Of a stretch of DNA of 54,704 bases, positions 17,900 through 26,897 are shown in pieces. Source of the stretch: Psychrobacter sp. 5A.1 (lineage in GTDB: Bacteria > Pseudomonadota > Gammaproteobacteria > Pseudomonadales > Moraxellaceae); contig NZ_JASDDJ010000018.1 of assembly GCF_030407455.1 (NCBI RefSeq), positions 1 through 54,704 of the forward strand. Reading direction: 5' to 3'. Numbering within the stretch: position 1 is the first letter of the stretch; the number at the start of each line of letters is the position of its first letter. The notes below the pieces were generated by a model, which was not told the origin of the DNA, did not search any database, and saw nothing but the letters and a program-made list of their open reading frames with translations. A program made the position numbers and the translations under genes.

Positions 17900-18922
17900 A
17901 TGTCTTCTACGTTATTCAATTTCAAAATTATCGACTCACATACGGGTGGCGAGCCTACACGGATGGTTTATGCTGGCTTCCCCGATCTCACTGGCGACAC
18001 GATCCAAGACAAGCTGCAATGCTTCAAACAAAACTTCGACCATTTGCGTCAAAGCATCATATTGGAGCCACGTGGCAATGAGGTCCTTGTCGGCGCGTTA
18101 CTGCTGCCTGCCACCAACCCTGATGCCACAGCGGGCGTTATCTTTTTTAATAATACGGGTTATTTGGGCATGTGTGGGCATGGCACGATTGGTGTGATTG
18201 CCTCACTGGCTTATCAACAAAAAATATCAGCAGGCGAGCATTGGCTAGAGACGTCAGTAGGTTTGGTCAAGGCAACCTTACATGATGATGGCAGTTGTAG
18301 CGTGCAAAACGTGCCGTCTTATCGTTATAAAAAACAAGTGGCTGTTCAAGTGCCAAATGTAGGCCTAATCCGTGGGGATATCGCTTGGGGTGGCAATTGG
18401 TTCTTTTTAGTCAGCGATCATGGGCAAGATATTCACGCCAGCAATGTCAAACCATTGACCCATATCTGCCTACAAATAAAACAAGCGCTCATCGCCGCCA
18501 ACATCACAGGCGAAGACGGTGGCGAGATTGATCACATCGAGTTATTTGCCGATAGCGATGACGCCCAAGCGGATAGCAAAAACTTTGTGCTCTGCCCAGG
18601 CGGCGCTTATGATCGCTCACCTTGCGGCACAGGCACCAGTGCCAAGCTTGCTTGCCTAGCGGCTGATAATCGTCTAGCACCTGAACAACCATGGCAGCAA
18701 CAAGGCGTAGTCGGCAGCGTATTTACAGGCAGTTATCAGTATGCAACTGATCGCCATAGCCCATATGAACTCAATAGTTTAAATGACCACAATAATTCAA
18801 ATGACCTAACTCACCTTGAGCCGAGGATTGTCCCGACGATTTGTGGTTATGCCCATGTTTGTGCTGAGACCCTGCTCATCGTACAAGAAGACGATCCTTT
18901 TAAATGGGGCATTCCGTCATAA
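17900..18922 (+). CDS. 4-hydroxyproline 2-epimerase (proline racemase family)
   Basis: This 340-residue protein has the family N-terminus ([20 protein letters not shown]) and both catalytic cysteines: [15 protein letters not shown] (first Cys, about 90) and [14 protein letters not shown] (second Cys, about 240). Two Cys indicate a racemase/epimerase; 3-hydroxyproline dehydratases lack the first. The cluster with a D-amino-acid dehydrogenase, DapA-like deaminase and semialdehyde dehydrogenase points to conversion of trans-4-hydroxy-L-proline to cis-4-hydroxy-D-proline. ATG 17900 is chosen because AAGGG lies 8 bases upstream; GTG 17891 would add three residues. It is the first gene of the catabolic run. 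Confidence 0.88.
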   Translation: MSSTLFNFKIIDSHTGGEPTRMVYAGFPDLTGDTIQDKLQCFKQNFDHLRQSIILEPRGNEVLVGALLLPATNPDATAGVIFFNNTGYLGMCGHGTIGVIASLAYQQKISAGEHWLETSVGLVKATLHDDGSCSVQNVPSYRYKKQVAVQVPNVGLIRGDIAWGGNWFFLVSDHGQDIHASNVKPLTHICLQIKQALIAANITGEDGGEIDHIELFADSDDAQADSKNFVLCPGGAYDRSPCGTGTSAKLACLAADNRLAPEQPWQQQGVVGSVFTGSYQYATDRHSPYELNSLNDHNNSNDLTHLEPRIVPTICGYAHVCAETLLIVQEDDPFKWGIPS

Positions 18923-18994
18923 CCGACGCTCAGTATTATTGATTACATAGCAAGTTTATTGATAAACGCATAGTAGCTGAACCGTAAAGCACGC

Positions 18995-19134
18995 TAGGGC
19001 GTGTCCTCATTTAGATTGTGAGGCTTATCGCCGTAAATATGAACCTATTGACAAGATTTCTGACGATGTTTGACAAAATTTAGCCATTTTAAGGCCACTA
19101 AATGTATCAATGTGCTCATTGATGACACGCCCTA
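18995..19134 (+). mobile_element. Small TIR element, short variant of 140 bp
   Basis: It starts TAGGGCGTGTCCTCATTTAG and ends GATGACACGCCCTA. The left interior (ATTGTGAGGCTTATCG) differs from the 174-bp form, while the right half keeps TTTGACAAAATTTAGCC. It lies between the epimerase and the dehydrogenase of the hydroxyproline cluster, inside the presumed transcription unit. Confidence 0.8.
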
Positions 19135-19162
19135 AATCAGAAGAACATAATCGAGAAAAACC

Positions 19163-20410
19163 ATGACTACCTCAAACGTCGACTTGCATATTATTGGTGG
19201 CGGCATCATTGGCCTAGCGGCTGCGGTAACGTTGCAAGCGCGCGGCGTACAGGTCGCACTGCTAGACGCTCATGAAGTCGGTCAAGGCGCATCACTAGGC
19301 AATGCTGGACATATCGCAACCGAGCAAGTTTTCCCCATTGCCGATGCCAGTATGCTCCGCCATATCCCCGCCATGTTGTTGAACCCGACAGGGCCGCTGC
19401 GCTTAGATTGGCGTTACTTGCCGCAACTGATGCCTTGGGCGATGCAGCTATTACTGAATATGCGTCCCGAGCCATTTGCACGCATTCATCAAGCATTATT
19501 AAGCTTAAACCAAAGCAGTCTGCAAGCATGGCAAGACTTTGCCACTCAGTGGCAGCTGAATGAATGGGTGCAAGTCAACGGCTCATTATTAACTGTAGAA
19601 AAACCGAGCAGTATTGCGTTATTAAACACACATGCCAAACGCCTAAATGATATCGGTGTGACCAATGAGTTATTGACCCAAGATGCGTTGTTAGCACGCG
19701 AACCTGCTTTACAAGACAATCAATTGGCCGCGTTATTTTTTCCAGATACAGGGCATATTACCAACTTAAAAGCCGTCATAAAGCAGCTTACCCATACCTT
19801 TAGGCAGTTGGGTGGTCAGGTCTTTGAGCACTGCCGTGTACTGGATGCAACCGTCAATAGCAGCGGTATCCATTTAACCACCAGTCAGGGTGACATGAAT
19901 GCTGCCAAAGTGATGCTATCGGCAGGCGCACACTCAAAAACCCTTGCCAAACAACTAACTGGCGTCAACGTGCCGTTAGAGACCGAACGTGGCTACCATC
20001 TGATGCTACCGCAAGAAAGCACACGCTTGCAGATTCCTGTTTCGAGCATGGATCGGCGCTTTATCATGACGCCTATGGAGGACGGACTACGCTTGGCTGG
20101 CACCGTAGAATACGCAGGGCTTGATGCGCCTCCCAATATGCAACAGGCCACTATGCTGTTGCAGCAGGCACAGCCCATGTTAAAAACACCGTTAAATGCG
20201 ACGGATAGCGTGTCATGGATGGGCTTTCGCCCTTCAACAGCTGACTCTCTACCCATCATCGATAAAGTGGATCGCGTGTTTTTAAATTTCGGTCATCAGC
20301 ATTTAGGGTTAACACAAGCCGTCGTTAGTGCGCAAATGATTGCCGAGTATTATTTTGATGAAGACCATACGATTGATCCAAAACCGTATCAACTGGCGCG
20401 CTTTAAATAA
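19163..20410 (+). CDS. FAD-dependent D-amino acid dehydrogenase (probable D-hydroxyproline dehydrogenase)
   Basis: This 415-residue single-chain DAO/DadA-type flavoenzyme has the N-terminal dinucleotide fold HIIGGGIIGLAAAVTLQARG (residues about 8-27), then ASLGNAGHIATEQVFP and the C-terminal FAD segment SWMGFRPSTADSLPIID with NFGHQHLGLTQAV. In this context it should oxidise cis-4-hydroxy-D-proline to 1-pyrroline-4-hydroxy-2-carboxylate, passing electrons to the respiratory chain. DadA on D-alanine would look similar, so the substrate is inferred from the neighbours. The upstream gap holds a 140-bp TIR element. Confidence 0.85.
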   Translation: MTTSNVDLHIIGGGIIGLAAAVTLQARGVQVALLDAHEVGQGASLGNAGHIATEQVFPIADASMLRHIPAMLLNPTGPLRLDWRYLPQLMPWAMQLLLNMRPEPFARIHQALLSLNQSSLQAWQDFATQWQLNEWVQVNGSLLTVEKPSSIALLNTHAKRLNDIGVTNELLTQDALLAREPALQDNQLAALFFPDTGHITNLKAVIKQLTHTFRQLGGQVFEHCRVLDATVNSSGIHLTTSQGDMNAAKVMLSAGAHSKTLAKQLTGVNVPLETERGYHLMLPQESTRLQIPVSSMDRRFIMTPMEDGLRLAGTVEYAGLDAPPNMQQATMLLQQAQPMLKTPLNATDSVSWMGFRPSTADSLPIIDKVDRVFLNFGHQHLGLTQAVVSAQMIAEYYFDEDHTIDPKPYQLARFK

Positions 20411-20514
20411 ACACCTGATACAACCGTTATAAACAAAGTCAAAACCAACCGATTCATCATTGAATCATCACCCATCAAACCATTAAAGATATCAACACCA
20501 ATAAGGATAATCTC

Positions 20515-21396
20515 ATGAACATAAATGGAATTTTAGTCCCAATCGTCACCCCTTTTGATAACAACGGCGACGTTGATGCACAAAAACTAACCACACTGGT
20601 CGAAGCCTTTATCGAAAAAGGCGTTGCTGGTATCGTCGCTTGCGGTACCACGGGTGAGTACTATACGTTTTCGGCGGCAGAGCGCGAGCTCGTGCTGACG
20701 ACTATCGCCGAGGCTGCCAAAGACAAAGGGGCTGGAAACAAAGTCACTCTGGTCGCTGGTATCAATAGCTTATCGACGGATCACTCTATTGAACTGGCCG
20801 CACAAGCCAAAGCCTTGGGTTATGACGGGCTTATGCTCTCTGCCACGCCTTATAGCTTGCCTGAGCAAGATGGCATCATCGCGCATTTTGAAAAAGTCGC
20901 GGATGCCAGTGAACTGCCAATCATTATGTATAACTTCCCTGACCGTGTGGGCGTTGCCATTGAATTCGATACCGTTGCTCATTTAGCCAAGCACCCAAAT
21001 ATCGTTGGTGTAAAAGAAAGCAGTGGCGACTTTAGCCATGCCCTACGCATGCTGCAAGCGAATTTTGATGACTTTGAGGTGGTTTGTGGCTGCGACGATC
21101 AACCCGTTGATTTCTTTTTTTGGGGCGCAAAGAGCTGGATTGCAGGCGCAGCGAATGTGTTCCCAGCAGAGCAAGTTGCCCTATTTAATGCGACCCAACA
21201 AGGTGACTGGGAAAAAGCCAAACAAATCATGAGCGAGATTTATCCTGCTATCCACTCTATGGAATCTGGCAATTACAATCAAAAAGCCAAAGCGGGCTGC
21301 TTGAAAGGCAGCATGGATGTTGGCTCCGTACGTGTGCCGTTGACTAACATGCTGGACGACGAAAAAGCAGCATTTTTAGCGTTACTGTCTAAATAG
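20515..21396 (+). CDS. 1-pyrroline-4-hydroxy-2-carboxylate deaminase (DapA/NAL family)
   Basis: This 293-residue TIM-barrel of the dihydrodipicolinate synthase family has the loop CGTTGEYYTFS (about 43-53), Tyr in IIMYNFPDRVG (about 140) and the Schiff-base Lys in IVGVKESSGD (about 168). In hydroxyproline clusters this family member deaminates and dehydrates pyrroline-hydroxycarboxylate to 2-oxoglutarate semialdehyde. The lysine-biosynthetic DapA is less likely because of the gene order. AAGGA at 20502-20506 supports ATG 20515. Confidence 0.85.
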   Translation: MNINGILVPIVTPFDNNGDVDAQKLTTLVEAFIEKGVAGIVACGTTGEYYTFSAAERELVLTTIAEAAKDKGAGNKVTLVAGINSLSTDHSIELAAQAKALGYDGLMLSATPYSLPEQDGIIAHFEKVADASELPIIMYNFPDRVGVAIEFDTVAHLAKHPNIVGVKESSGDFSHALRMLQANFDDFEVVCGCDDQPVDFFFWGAKSWIAGAANVFPAEQVALFNATQQGDWEKAKQIMSEIYPAIHSMESGNYNQKAKAGCLKGSMDVGSVRVPLTNMLDDEKAAFLALLSK

Positions 21397-21480
21397 CACT
21401 TAGTTTATAAATGCAATGTTAAGGATAACCCACGCCAAGTTTGACGCCGTATTCAAACCTCCAATCGATGTCATCAAGCT

Positions 21481-21645
21481 TAGGCCGTGTCTTCATTTCA
21501 AAAATGATGATAAAAATGAGGTAAATTGCCGTCAAACCAGAAAAATAGCGCAGATAATATCGCGATATTGACCCGCTATTTGACGATGTTTGGCAAGATT
21601 CAGCCTATTTAGATGACTATCGAATGAATTGAAGGCACGCCCATA
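21481..21645 (+). mobile_element. Small TIR element, full copy of about 165 bp
   Basis: It starts TAGGCCGTGTCTTCATTTC and ends GAATTGAAGGCACGCCCATA. It lies between the deaminase gene and the aldehyde dehydrogenase gene and ends just before the RBS (AAGGA at 21651) of the latter, so any effect would be on the dehydrogenase. Confidence 0.85.
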
Positions 21646-21660
21646 GATAAGGATTAAAAA

Positions 21661-23157
21661 ATGAGCACTAAACAACACTCTACCAAAGAACAAGTATTTG
21701 AAGCCGCAAAACAACAGCAATTATGGGCGGGTCACTTGATAGCAGCGGATGGCTTATCAGAAGCTACCTTAGACAATTACACGCCAATTGATAACAGTGT
21801 TATCGGGCAGATTGCCTCGGGCACTAGCGATGATGTCGATACTGCCGTGCAAGTCGCTCGCAATGCTTTTGAAAACGGTGAATGGCGGCGTCTGGCACCT
21901 GCTGAGCGCAAGACCATCATGCAGCGCTGGTGTGCATTGATGCATGAGCACTCTGATGAGCTGGCAGCATTAGATTGTGTCGATGCAGGTAAGCCAATTA
22001 CGGAATGCTTAAATACTGACATGCCAGCGACGATCGAGACTTTTGAATGGTATGCCGAGGCCGCTGACAAGGTGTTTGGTAAGGTCGCACCGACTGGTAG
22101 CAGTGCGCTAGGGCTTATTGTTCAAGAACCTATCGGGGTCGTTGGTGCGGTATTGCCTTGGAACTTCCCAGCCCAAATGTACGCTTGGAAAGTCGCCCCT
22201 GCTCTTATTATGGGCAACTCTGTGATAGTAAAACCCGCTGAGCTGACCTCTTTATCTGCCTACCGATTAACCGAGCTTGCCTATGAAGCAGGCGTGCCAA
22301 AAGAAGCCTTACAGATGGTCTGCGGGCTTGGTGAAAATGTCGGTGCAGCGCTCGGTCAACATAAGGACGTTGACATGGTGTCATTCACTGGCTCCACTGA
22401 GGTCGGACGCTTATTCTTACAGTACTCAGCACAAAGCAACCTAAAAGAAATCGTCTTAGAGTGCGGCGGAAAAAGTCCGCAAATCGTTTTTGATGATGCC
22501 GTACTCGATGATGCTGCTATCAACGATATCTTATCAGCTGCGTTTTGGAATATGAGTGAAAACTGTAGTTGTGGCTCACGCTTATTGGTTCATAGTAGCC
22601 AAAAACAAACACTGCTAAATAAGCTCAAAGAAGGACTCAAAGACTGGAAAGTCGGCTCACCTTACGATCCTGATACCGCCATTGGCCCTATGATAGAAGA
22701 AGCGCATTTTGACAAGGTTTGCCATTATCTACGAGTCGCAAAAGAGGAAGGCGCAACGGTTGTGGCAGGTGGCAGCATTCATGACAACATGGGCAGTGGC
22801 TGGTATATCGAGCCGACTATTTTTGACAATGTCAGTGCTGACATGACCTTATTTAAAGAAGAAGTCTTTGGCCCGTTGCTGGCGGTGACGAGCTTTGAGA
22901 CTGAAGAAGACGCCATCCGATTGGCCAACGAAACCAATTATGGGCTTGCGGCATCTTTTTACACACAAAATATCAAGCGCGCTTATCGTGTGGCCTCATC
23001 CATCAAAGCAGGCACCGTCTCTATCAATGGTTTTTCAGAGGGCGATATCACCACACCTTTTGGTGGTTATAAACAATCAGGATTCGGCGGTCGTGACAAT
23101 GGGTTAGAAGCGTTAGCACAGTACGCACAGACCAAGACCATTTGGCTGGTTAATTAA
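21661..23157 (+). CDS. Aldehyde dehydrogenase (probable 2-oxoglutarate-semialdehyde dehydrogenase)
   Basis: This 498-residue NAD(P)-dependent aldehyde dehydrogenase has GVVGAVLPWNFPAQMYAWKV (cofactor and Asn site), FTGSTEVGRLFL, the glutamate motif LECGGKSPQIV and the catalytic Cys in MSENCSCGSRL, which is followed two residues later by a second Cys. It ends with PFGGYKQSGFGG. Sequence character is close to gamma-glutamyl-aminobutyraldehyde dehydrogenases (PuuC-like), but the cluster suggests that it oxidises 2-oxoglutarate semialdehyde to 2-oxoglutarate, the last step of hydroxyproline breakdown. AAGGA lies 6 bases before the start. Confidence 0.85.
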   Translation: MSTKQHSTKEQVFEAAKQQQLWAGHLIAADGLSEATLDNYTPIDNSVIGQIASGTSDDVDTAVQVARNAFENGEWRRLAPAERKTIMQRWCALMHEHSDELAALDCVDAGKPITECLNTDMPATIETFEWYAEAADKVFGKVAPTGSSALGLIVQEPIGVVGAVLPWNFPAQMYAWKVAPALIMGNSVIVKPAELTSLSAYRLTELAYEAGVPKEALQMVCGLGENVGAALGQHKDVDMVSFTGSTEVGRLFLQYSAQSNLKEIVLECGGKSPQIVFDDAVLDDAAINDILSAAFWNMSENCSCGSRLLVHSSQKQTLLNKLKEGLKDWKVGSPYDPDTAIGPMIEEAHFDKVCHYLRVAKEEGATVVAGGSIHDNMGSGWYIEPTIFDNVSADMTLFKEEVFGPLLAVTSFETEEDAIRLANETNYGLAASFYTQNIKRAYRVASSIKAGTVSINGFSEGDITTPFGGYKQSGFGGRDNGLEALAQYAQTKTIWLVN

Positions 23158-23172
23158 CCCGTTTATTCAATA

Positions 23173-23210
23173 AGTACAGTCATACCACACACAATTGATA
23201 TGACTGTACT
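23173..23210. other. 12-bp perfect hairpin between the dehydrogenase and transporter genes
   Basis: AGTACAGTCATA at 23173-23184 pairs with TATGACTGTACT at 23199-23210 around a 14-base loop. No T-run follows, so it may be an mRNA processing or stability hairpin, or an operator, rather than a strong terminator. Confidence 0.5.
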
Positions 23211-23276
23211 CACCCACTGTAACAACAGCTGCAATCATTTAAGACTTTAATCACATACTTACAAGGAAGTAAGACC

Positions 23277-24725
23277 ATGGAAGCGATTATTAATACCTTG
23301 GTTGGTTATATATGGAGCGATGCTTTAGTCTACTTAGCGCTCGGTGTCGGTATCTACTTTACTGTGCTGACACGCGGGGTACAGTTTCGCTACTTCAAAG
23401 AGATGATAAAACTATTATTCGATAAGCAAACGTCAACCCAAGGTATCAGCTCCTTCCAAGCGTTCAGTATGGCGCTATCCGGTCGAATCGGTGTCGGCAA
23501 TATCGCTGGGGTGGCAACAGCCATCGCCGCTGGTGGCCCTGGCGCTGTTTTTTGGATGATCGTCATGGGACTATTAGGTGGTGCCAGTGCGTTCGTTGAA
23601 TCGACTCTTGCACAAGTCTATAAACACACGGTTGATGATCAATATCGTGGCGGCTCACCTTTTTATATTGAGCGTGGGCTTAAGATGAAGCCGTTTGCTA
23701 TTTTGGTCGCGGTGGTGACCTGTTTGTCTTATGGCGTGTTGGTGCCTGGCGTCCAAGCCAATACCATTGCTGACTCGTTTAACACCGCCTTTAATATCCC
23801 TCCTGTTATGACTGGCGTGATTATCGTTGCCCTATTGGCCTTTATTATCTTTGGTGGCATAAAACGTATTGCCGGCTTTGCTGGTAAAGTCGTGCCCGTG
23901 ATGGCGGTTGGCTATGTCTTGATGATGATAATTGTTTTGATATTTAATGCCTCAAACCTACCTGCGATGTTTGCCCTTATCTTCAAAAGCGCGTTTGGTA
24001 TGGATGCCGTTTTTGGTGGTATCGTCGGTCTAGCGATCTCTTGGGGCGTACGCCGTGCGGTATTCTCTAACGTGGCTGGTGCTGGTGAAGCCACCTTTAG
24101 CTCAGCCGCTGCCGAAGTCTCCCATCCTGCCAAACAAGGCCTAGTCCAAAGCTTTTCAATCTATATCGACACTGTACTGGTTTGTACGGCCACTGCCCTC
24201 ATGATTTTATCAACTGGCATGTACAATGTGATTCCTGCAGAAGGTTTGGTGCTGGTAGAAAATATGCCAGGCATCGAAGCAGGCACAGCATTTACCCAAG
24301 CCGCTGTTTCCACCGTATTCAGTCAGTACGGCAGCGGTTTTGTGGCGATTGCTATCTTCTTATTTGCGTTTACTTGCCTGATTGCCTATTACTATATCGC
24401 TGAAACCACACTGGTCTATCTTGATCAAAAACTGCGTTATCCTGTACTCAAGCCTCTACTAAAAATTATTTTCTTGGCAGTGTGTTTGACTGGCAGTATG
24501 CAGTCTGTAGGCGTCATGTGGGCATTGGGTGATATCGGCTTTGGCAGTATGTGCTATCTTAACTTTATCGCTATTTTGCTACTGAGCAAAACCGCCTCAA
24601 AAGTCCTGAAAGATTTTGATGAGCAAAAGAAACTGGGGTTAGACCCTGTCTTTGACCCTCGCAAAGTCGGCATTGAAAATGCAGATTTTTGGGTAACATA
24701 CAGTGATAAATATGATAAGCGTTAA
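23277..24725 (+). CDS. Sodium/alanine symporter family (AGCS) amino-acid transporter
   Basis: This 482-residue integral inner-membrane protein has about ten or eleven hydrophobic segments and AGCS signatures: TVLTRGVQFRYFKEM, SGRIGVGNIAGVATAIAAGG, GPGAVFWMIVMGLLGGASAF and AVFSNVAGAGEATFSSAAAE. AGCS carriers import alanine, glycine or related amino acids with Na+ or H+. As the last gene of the hydroxyproline run it probably imports hydroxyproline or proline; the substrate is inferred. GAAGGAAGTAAG-type RBS precedes ATG 23277. Confidence 0.88.
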   Translation: MEAIINTLVGYIWSDALVYLALGVGIYFTVLTRGVQFRYFKEMIKLLFDKQTSTQGISSFQAFSMALSGRIGVGNIAGVATAIAAGGPGAVFWMIVMGLLGGASAFVESTLAQVYKHTVDDQYRGGSPFYIERGLKMKPFAILVAVVTCLSYGVLVPGVQANTIADSFNTAFNIPPVMTGVIIVALLAFIIFGGIKRIAGFAGKVVPVMAVGYVLMMIIVLIFNASNLPAMFALIFKSAFGMDAVFGGIVGLAISWGVRRAVFSNVAGAGEATFSSAAAEVSHPAKQGLVQSFSIYIDTVLVCTATALMILSTGMYNVIPAEGLVLVENMPGIEAGTAFTQAAVSTVFSQYGSGFVAIAIFLFAFTCLIAYYYIAETTLVYLDQKLRYPVLKPLLKIIFLAVCLTGSMQSVGVMWALGDIGFGSMCYLNFIAILLLSKTASKVLKDFDEQKKLGLDPVFDPRKVGIENADFWVTYSDKYDKR

Positions 24726-24811
24726 ATATAGTCAAACAACGCTAAAACGGGTACAAGGCAGCCGAGTGAAAGTACGACAAGAAGTAGGCTAAGGAGGGTA
24801 ACGCCGTAGCA

Positions 24812-24853
24812 AGCTGATATATTTGAGGTTATGAAAACACAAATATATCAGCT
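24812..24853. repeat. 13-bp perfect inverted repeat at the IS1-like remnant
   Basis: AGCTGATATATTT (24812-24824) and AAATATATCAGCT (24841-24853) flank a 16-base loop. The right arm runs into the first codons of the IS1 InsA-like zinc finger. It may be part of the element end or of a translational control hairpin. Confidence 0.6.
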
Positions 24854-25174
24854 GCCCCGACTGTCACAGTACGAATTTCAAGCTCATCGATTTATAGGAT
24901 TAGGCCTAAGAAGCGTTGCTATGAGCGCTTAGAGGCTGATGGATTTTGGACTTACGTGGGTCAATAAAAGCGTAAAGTTTGGCTCATCTATTCTTATGAT
25001 CCTGACACCAGTGAACTTGTGACTTACGCTTGGGGCCAACGTGATTCAGCCACACCAAGTAGGCTGCATTCTCGGCTCAAGCATCTTAAAGTAAGCGACA
25101 GCTATATTAATATGGACAATTGGGACAGTTTCTTAACCACCTTTAAATCAGATAATAAACGGGTTGGTAAATAG
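24838..25174 (+). pseudogene. IS1-family transposase remnant (InsA/InsB, broken)
   Basis: The first part reads HKYISCPDCHSTNFKLIDL and then stops; this matches the zinc-ribbon start of InsA. After a gap, another frame reads KKRCYERLEADGFWTYVG, a stop, then KRKVWLIYSYDPDTSELVTY and AWGQRDSATPSRLHSRLKHL, matching the DDE-type InsB region (compare WGYVG and FYAYD in IS1). It ends at TAG 25172-25174. The InsA C-terminus is missing, there is an in-frame stop and no catalytic C-terminal part, so it cannot transpose. It explains most of the 24726-25360 gap. Confidence 0.75.
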
Positions 25175-25292
25175 CACACCGTAGGTTTAGAAGGCAATAA
25201 TTGCTGTCTTATACACCGACTAAAACGAGCCGTTAGAAGAACCTGCTGTTTCCCTAATCATCTTATACAAAGATAACCAAAATCATTTGATT

Positions 25293-25330
25293 AAAAAGGT
25301 CTGAACCAGTTATATGATTCAGACCTTTTT
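25293..25330. terminator. Terminator at the 3' end of the CAP-domain lipoprotein gene
   Basis: AAAAAGGTCTGAA at 25293-25305 pairs perfectly with TTCAGACCTTTTT at 25318-25330. Runs of A and T make it usable on both strands. Confidence 0.85.
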
Positions 25331-25360
25331 ATAACATATGTAAGGTGTGCTGAACGTTTC

Positions 25361-26584
25361 TTAGTAGTTCACTTTACCAGTAGTAAAAATAAATGACTGC
25401 TTTTCTAAGGTTTCATTGTCAATCAATATATCAAAGCTGACCTTGTACTTGCTATTACCATAGAGTCCACAATTTCCACCTTTTTTAGCCCCTGATTCAC
25501 AGCTTTTGAGTGCATCGGTCAATGGCAAAATGAAGGCTTCATTCGTTGGTAGTGCATAATTAGTACCTTTGTACGGATCGTTGTCAAAATCAAGCAACTG
25601 AATGGGCACATCTATATTACGCTGCACATCTCGGAATTTAACGTTACTGACTTTAACTGTATCAGCAGATGGCATGTTGATATAAACAGGCTGCCCGATA
25701 GGATCGGTACGCAAATTGCGTCCAGAGCCTTTAACTGGACTTGGGGTCTCGTTGTATAGCGCAGTGACTGTCCCTGTCACATCTTGACATGGGTAAGTAA
25801 GAACACCTGCAAGCGTCTTGGTCGCAGTGGTTTTGGTGGCTGAAGCATTACTGACCAAAACATAGCCTTGATTGTTAGCAGGGGTTTTATCTTTGGGCTT
25901 ATAAACAGCCATCCCTGTGCCTATTACACTTGAGGTAGGCAACATCAAAGAGCGCAAATGGTAGGGCGCTGCTAACAACGACTTTGCCATAGAGCCTGCT
26001 ACCATCTCCGAGCTCAAAAAACTGCCTGCTGAACTATAATAAACAGACTGTGCAATGTTTTCAGTGACACCATATTGTGAATTAGGATAGCTTGCGCTTA
26101 CCAATCGATCTGACAGATCCAATCCGCCAAAAAAAGGATTGTTTGTACCCGTAACGCTGCTGATTTCATTTTCAAAATGCACGTTAAAACTGGTTGGTAC
26201 GCTGTTGGCAAATACATATTTGATATAGTTTGCATGCCGAACAGCAATATCATTTAGCTCAGTATCAACGGATAAACCGTTTAGACCACAACTGGTTCTT
26301 GCCAGACTAAACTGATTATTAGCGCTCAATACTGCCTGTACATTGTCATCAGTTGGCTCACCACCTTCATTATCTGGTTCATTGTTTTTGTCAGTAGGTA
26401 TGATCGGTGCAGAATCTATGGGCTCAGAAGTCGGTGACTCAGTAATCCCATCACCCTGTGGGCTATCGGGTACATTGGCAGAGGTAGAGCTACTATCTGA
26501 ATCACCACCTCCGCCACAAGCAGTTAAAAATACCGTCAAGAATAATACTGCAACAAGATTTTTTTGAGGGGTATTAGCAGTCAT
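25361..26584 (-). CDS. CAP (SCP-like) domain lipoprotein
   Basis: This 407-residue lipoprotein has signal and lipobox FLTAC (Cys23), followed by Gly-Gly-Gly-Gly and a Ser/Pro/Glu-rich linker to about residue 85. A CAP-type domain follows (about 90-245) with RTSCGLNGLSVDTELNDIAV, HANYIKYVF, VHFE, GVTENIAQSVYYS and IGTGMAVYKP, which match the ordered YkwD/SCP motifs. Role unknown; CAP proteins bind lipids or small ligands. The C-terminal 150 residues include an Ig-like beta segment (VNYINM-type, ending FIFTTGKVNY). The His and Glu residues of the CAP cavity appear present. It is monocistronic with its own terminator. Confidence 0.75.
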   Translation of the reverse strand: MTANTPQKNLVAVLFLTVFLTACGGGGDSDSSSTSANVPDSPQGDGITESPTSEPIDSAPIIPTDKNNEPDNEGGEPTDDNVQAVLSANNQFSLARTSCGLNGLSVDTELNDIAVRHANYIKYVFANSVPTSFNVHFENEISSVTGTNNPFFGGLDLSDRLVSASYPNSQYGVTENIAQSVYYSSAGSFLSSEMVAGSMAKSLLAAPYHLRSLMLPTSSVIGTGMAVYKPKDKTPANNQGYVLVSNASATKTTATKTLAGVLTYPCQDVTGTVTALYNETPSPVKGSGRNLRTDPIGQPVYINMPSADTVKVSNVKFRDVQRNIDVPIQLLDFDNDPYKGTNYALPTNEAFILPLTDALKSCESGAKKGGNCGLYGNSKYKVSFDILIDNETLEKQSFIFTTGKVNY

Positions 26585-26882
26585 TTCTCGTCCTATAATA
26601 TAATGTAGTCAATCTCATCTAAATTGGATAGGTATCACGCTCGCTCAGCCTACTATTTGTAGTGTCTTCGCTTGCCTTTCTTGTCTCTAAATTAGCTTGA
26701 ATCGACTACAATCTGTTAATGAATAATAATAAGAATAAAAGTCATTAACATGAGTGTTAGTGGTTGATTTAACAGTATTTTATGGTGACACAGCACTTAT
26801 TGTATTACAACCTACGAACTTTTGCGCGTTATTTTTCAAAAAAACTGCCAATTGCTATTTACAAGTGGCAGGTTTTTGGTTG

Positions 26883-26897
26883 CTAGGGCGTGTCTTC
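26883..26897 (+). repeat. Tip of the small TIR element overlapping the rnhB stop
   Basis: CTAGGGCGTGTCTTC at 26883-26897 matches the left tip of the element. On the minus strand it encodes Glu-Asp-Thr-Pro-stop, the end of RnhB. Confidence 0.6.

Noticed and set aside
22540..22580. Two closely spaced Cys (ENCSC) as a possible selenoprotein or redox pair
   Set aside because: The first is the normal catalytic Cys of aldehyde dehydrogenases; the second shows variation seen in the family and there is no TGA.
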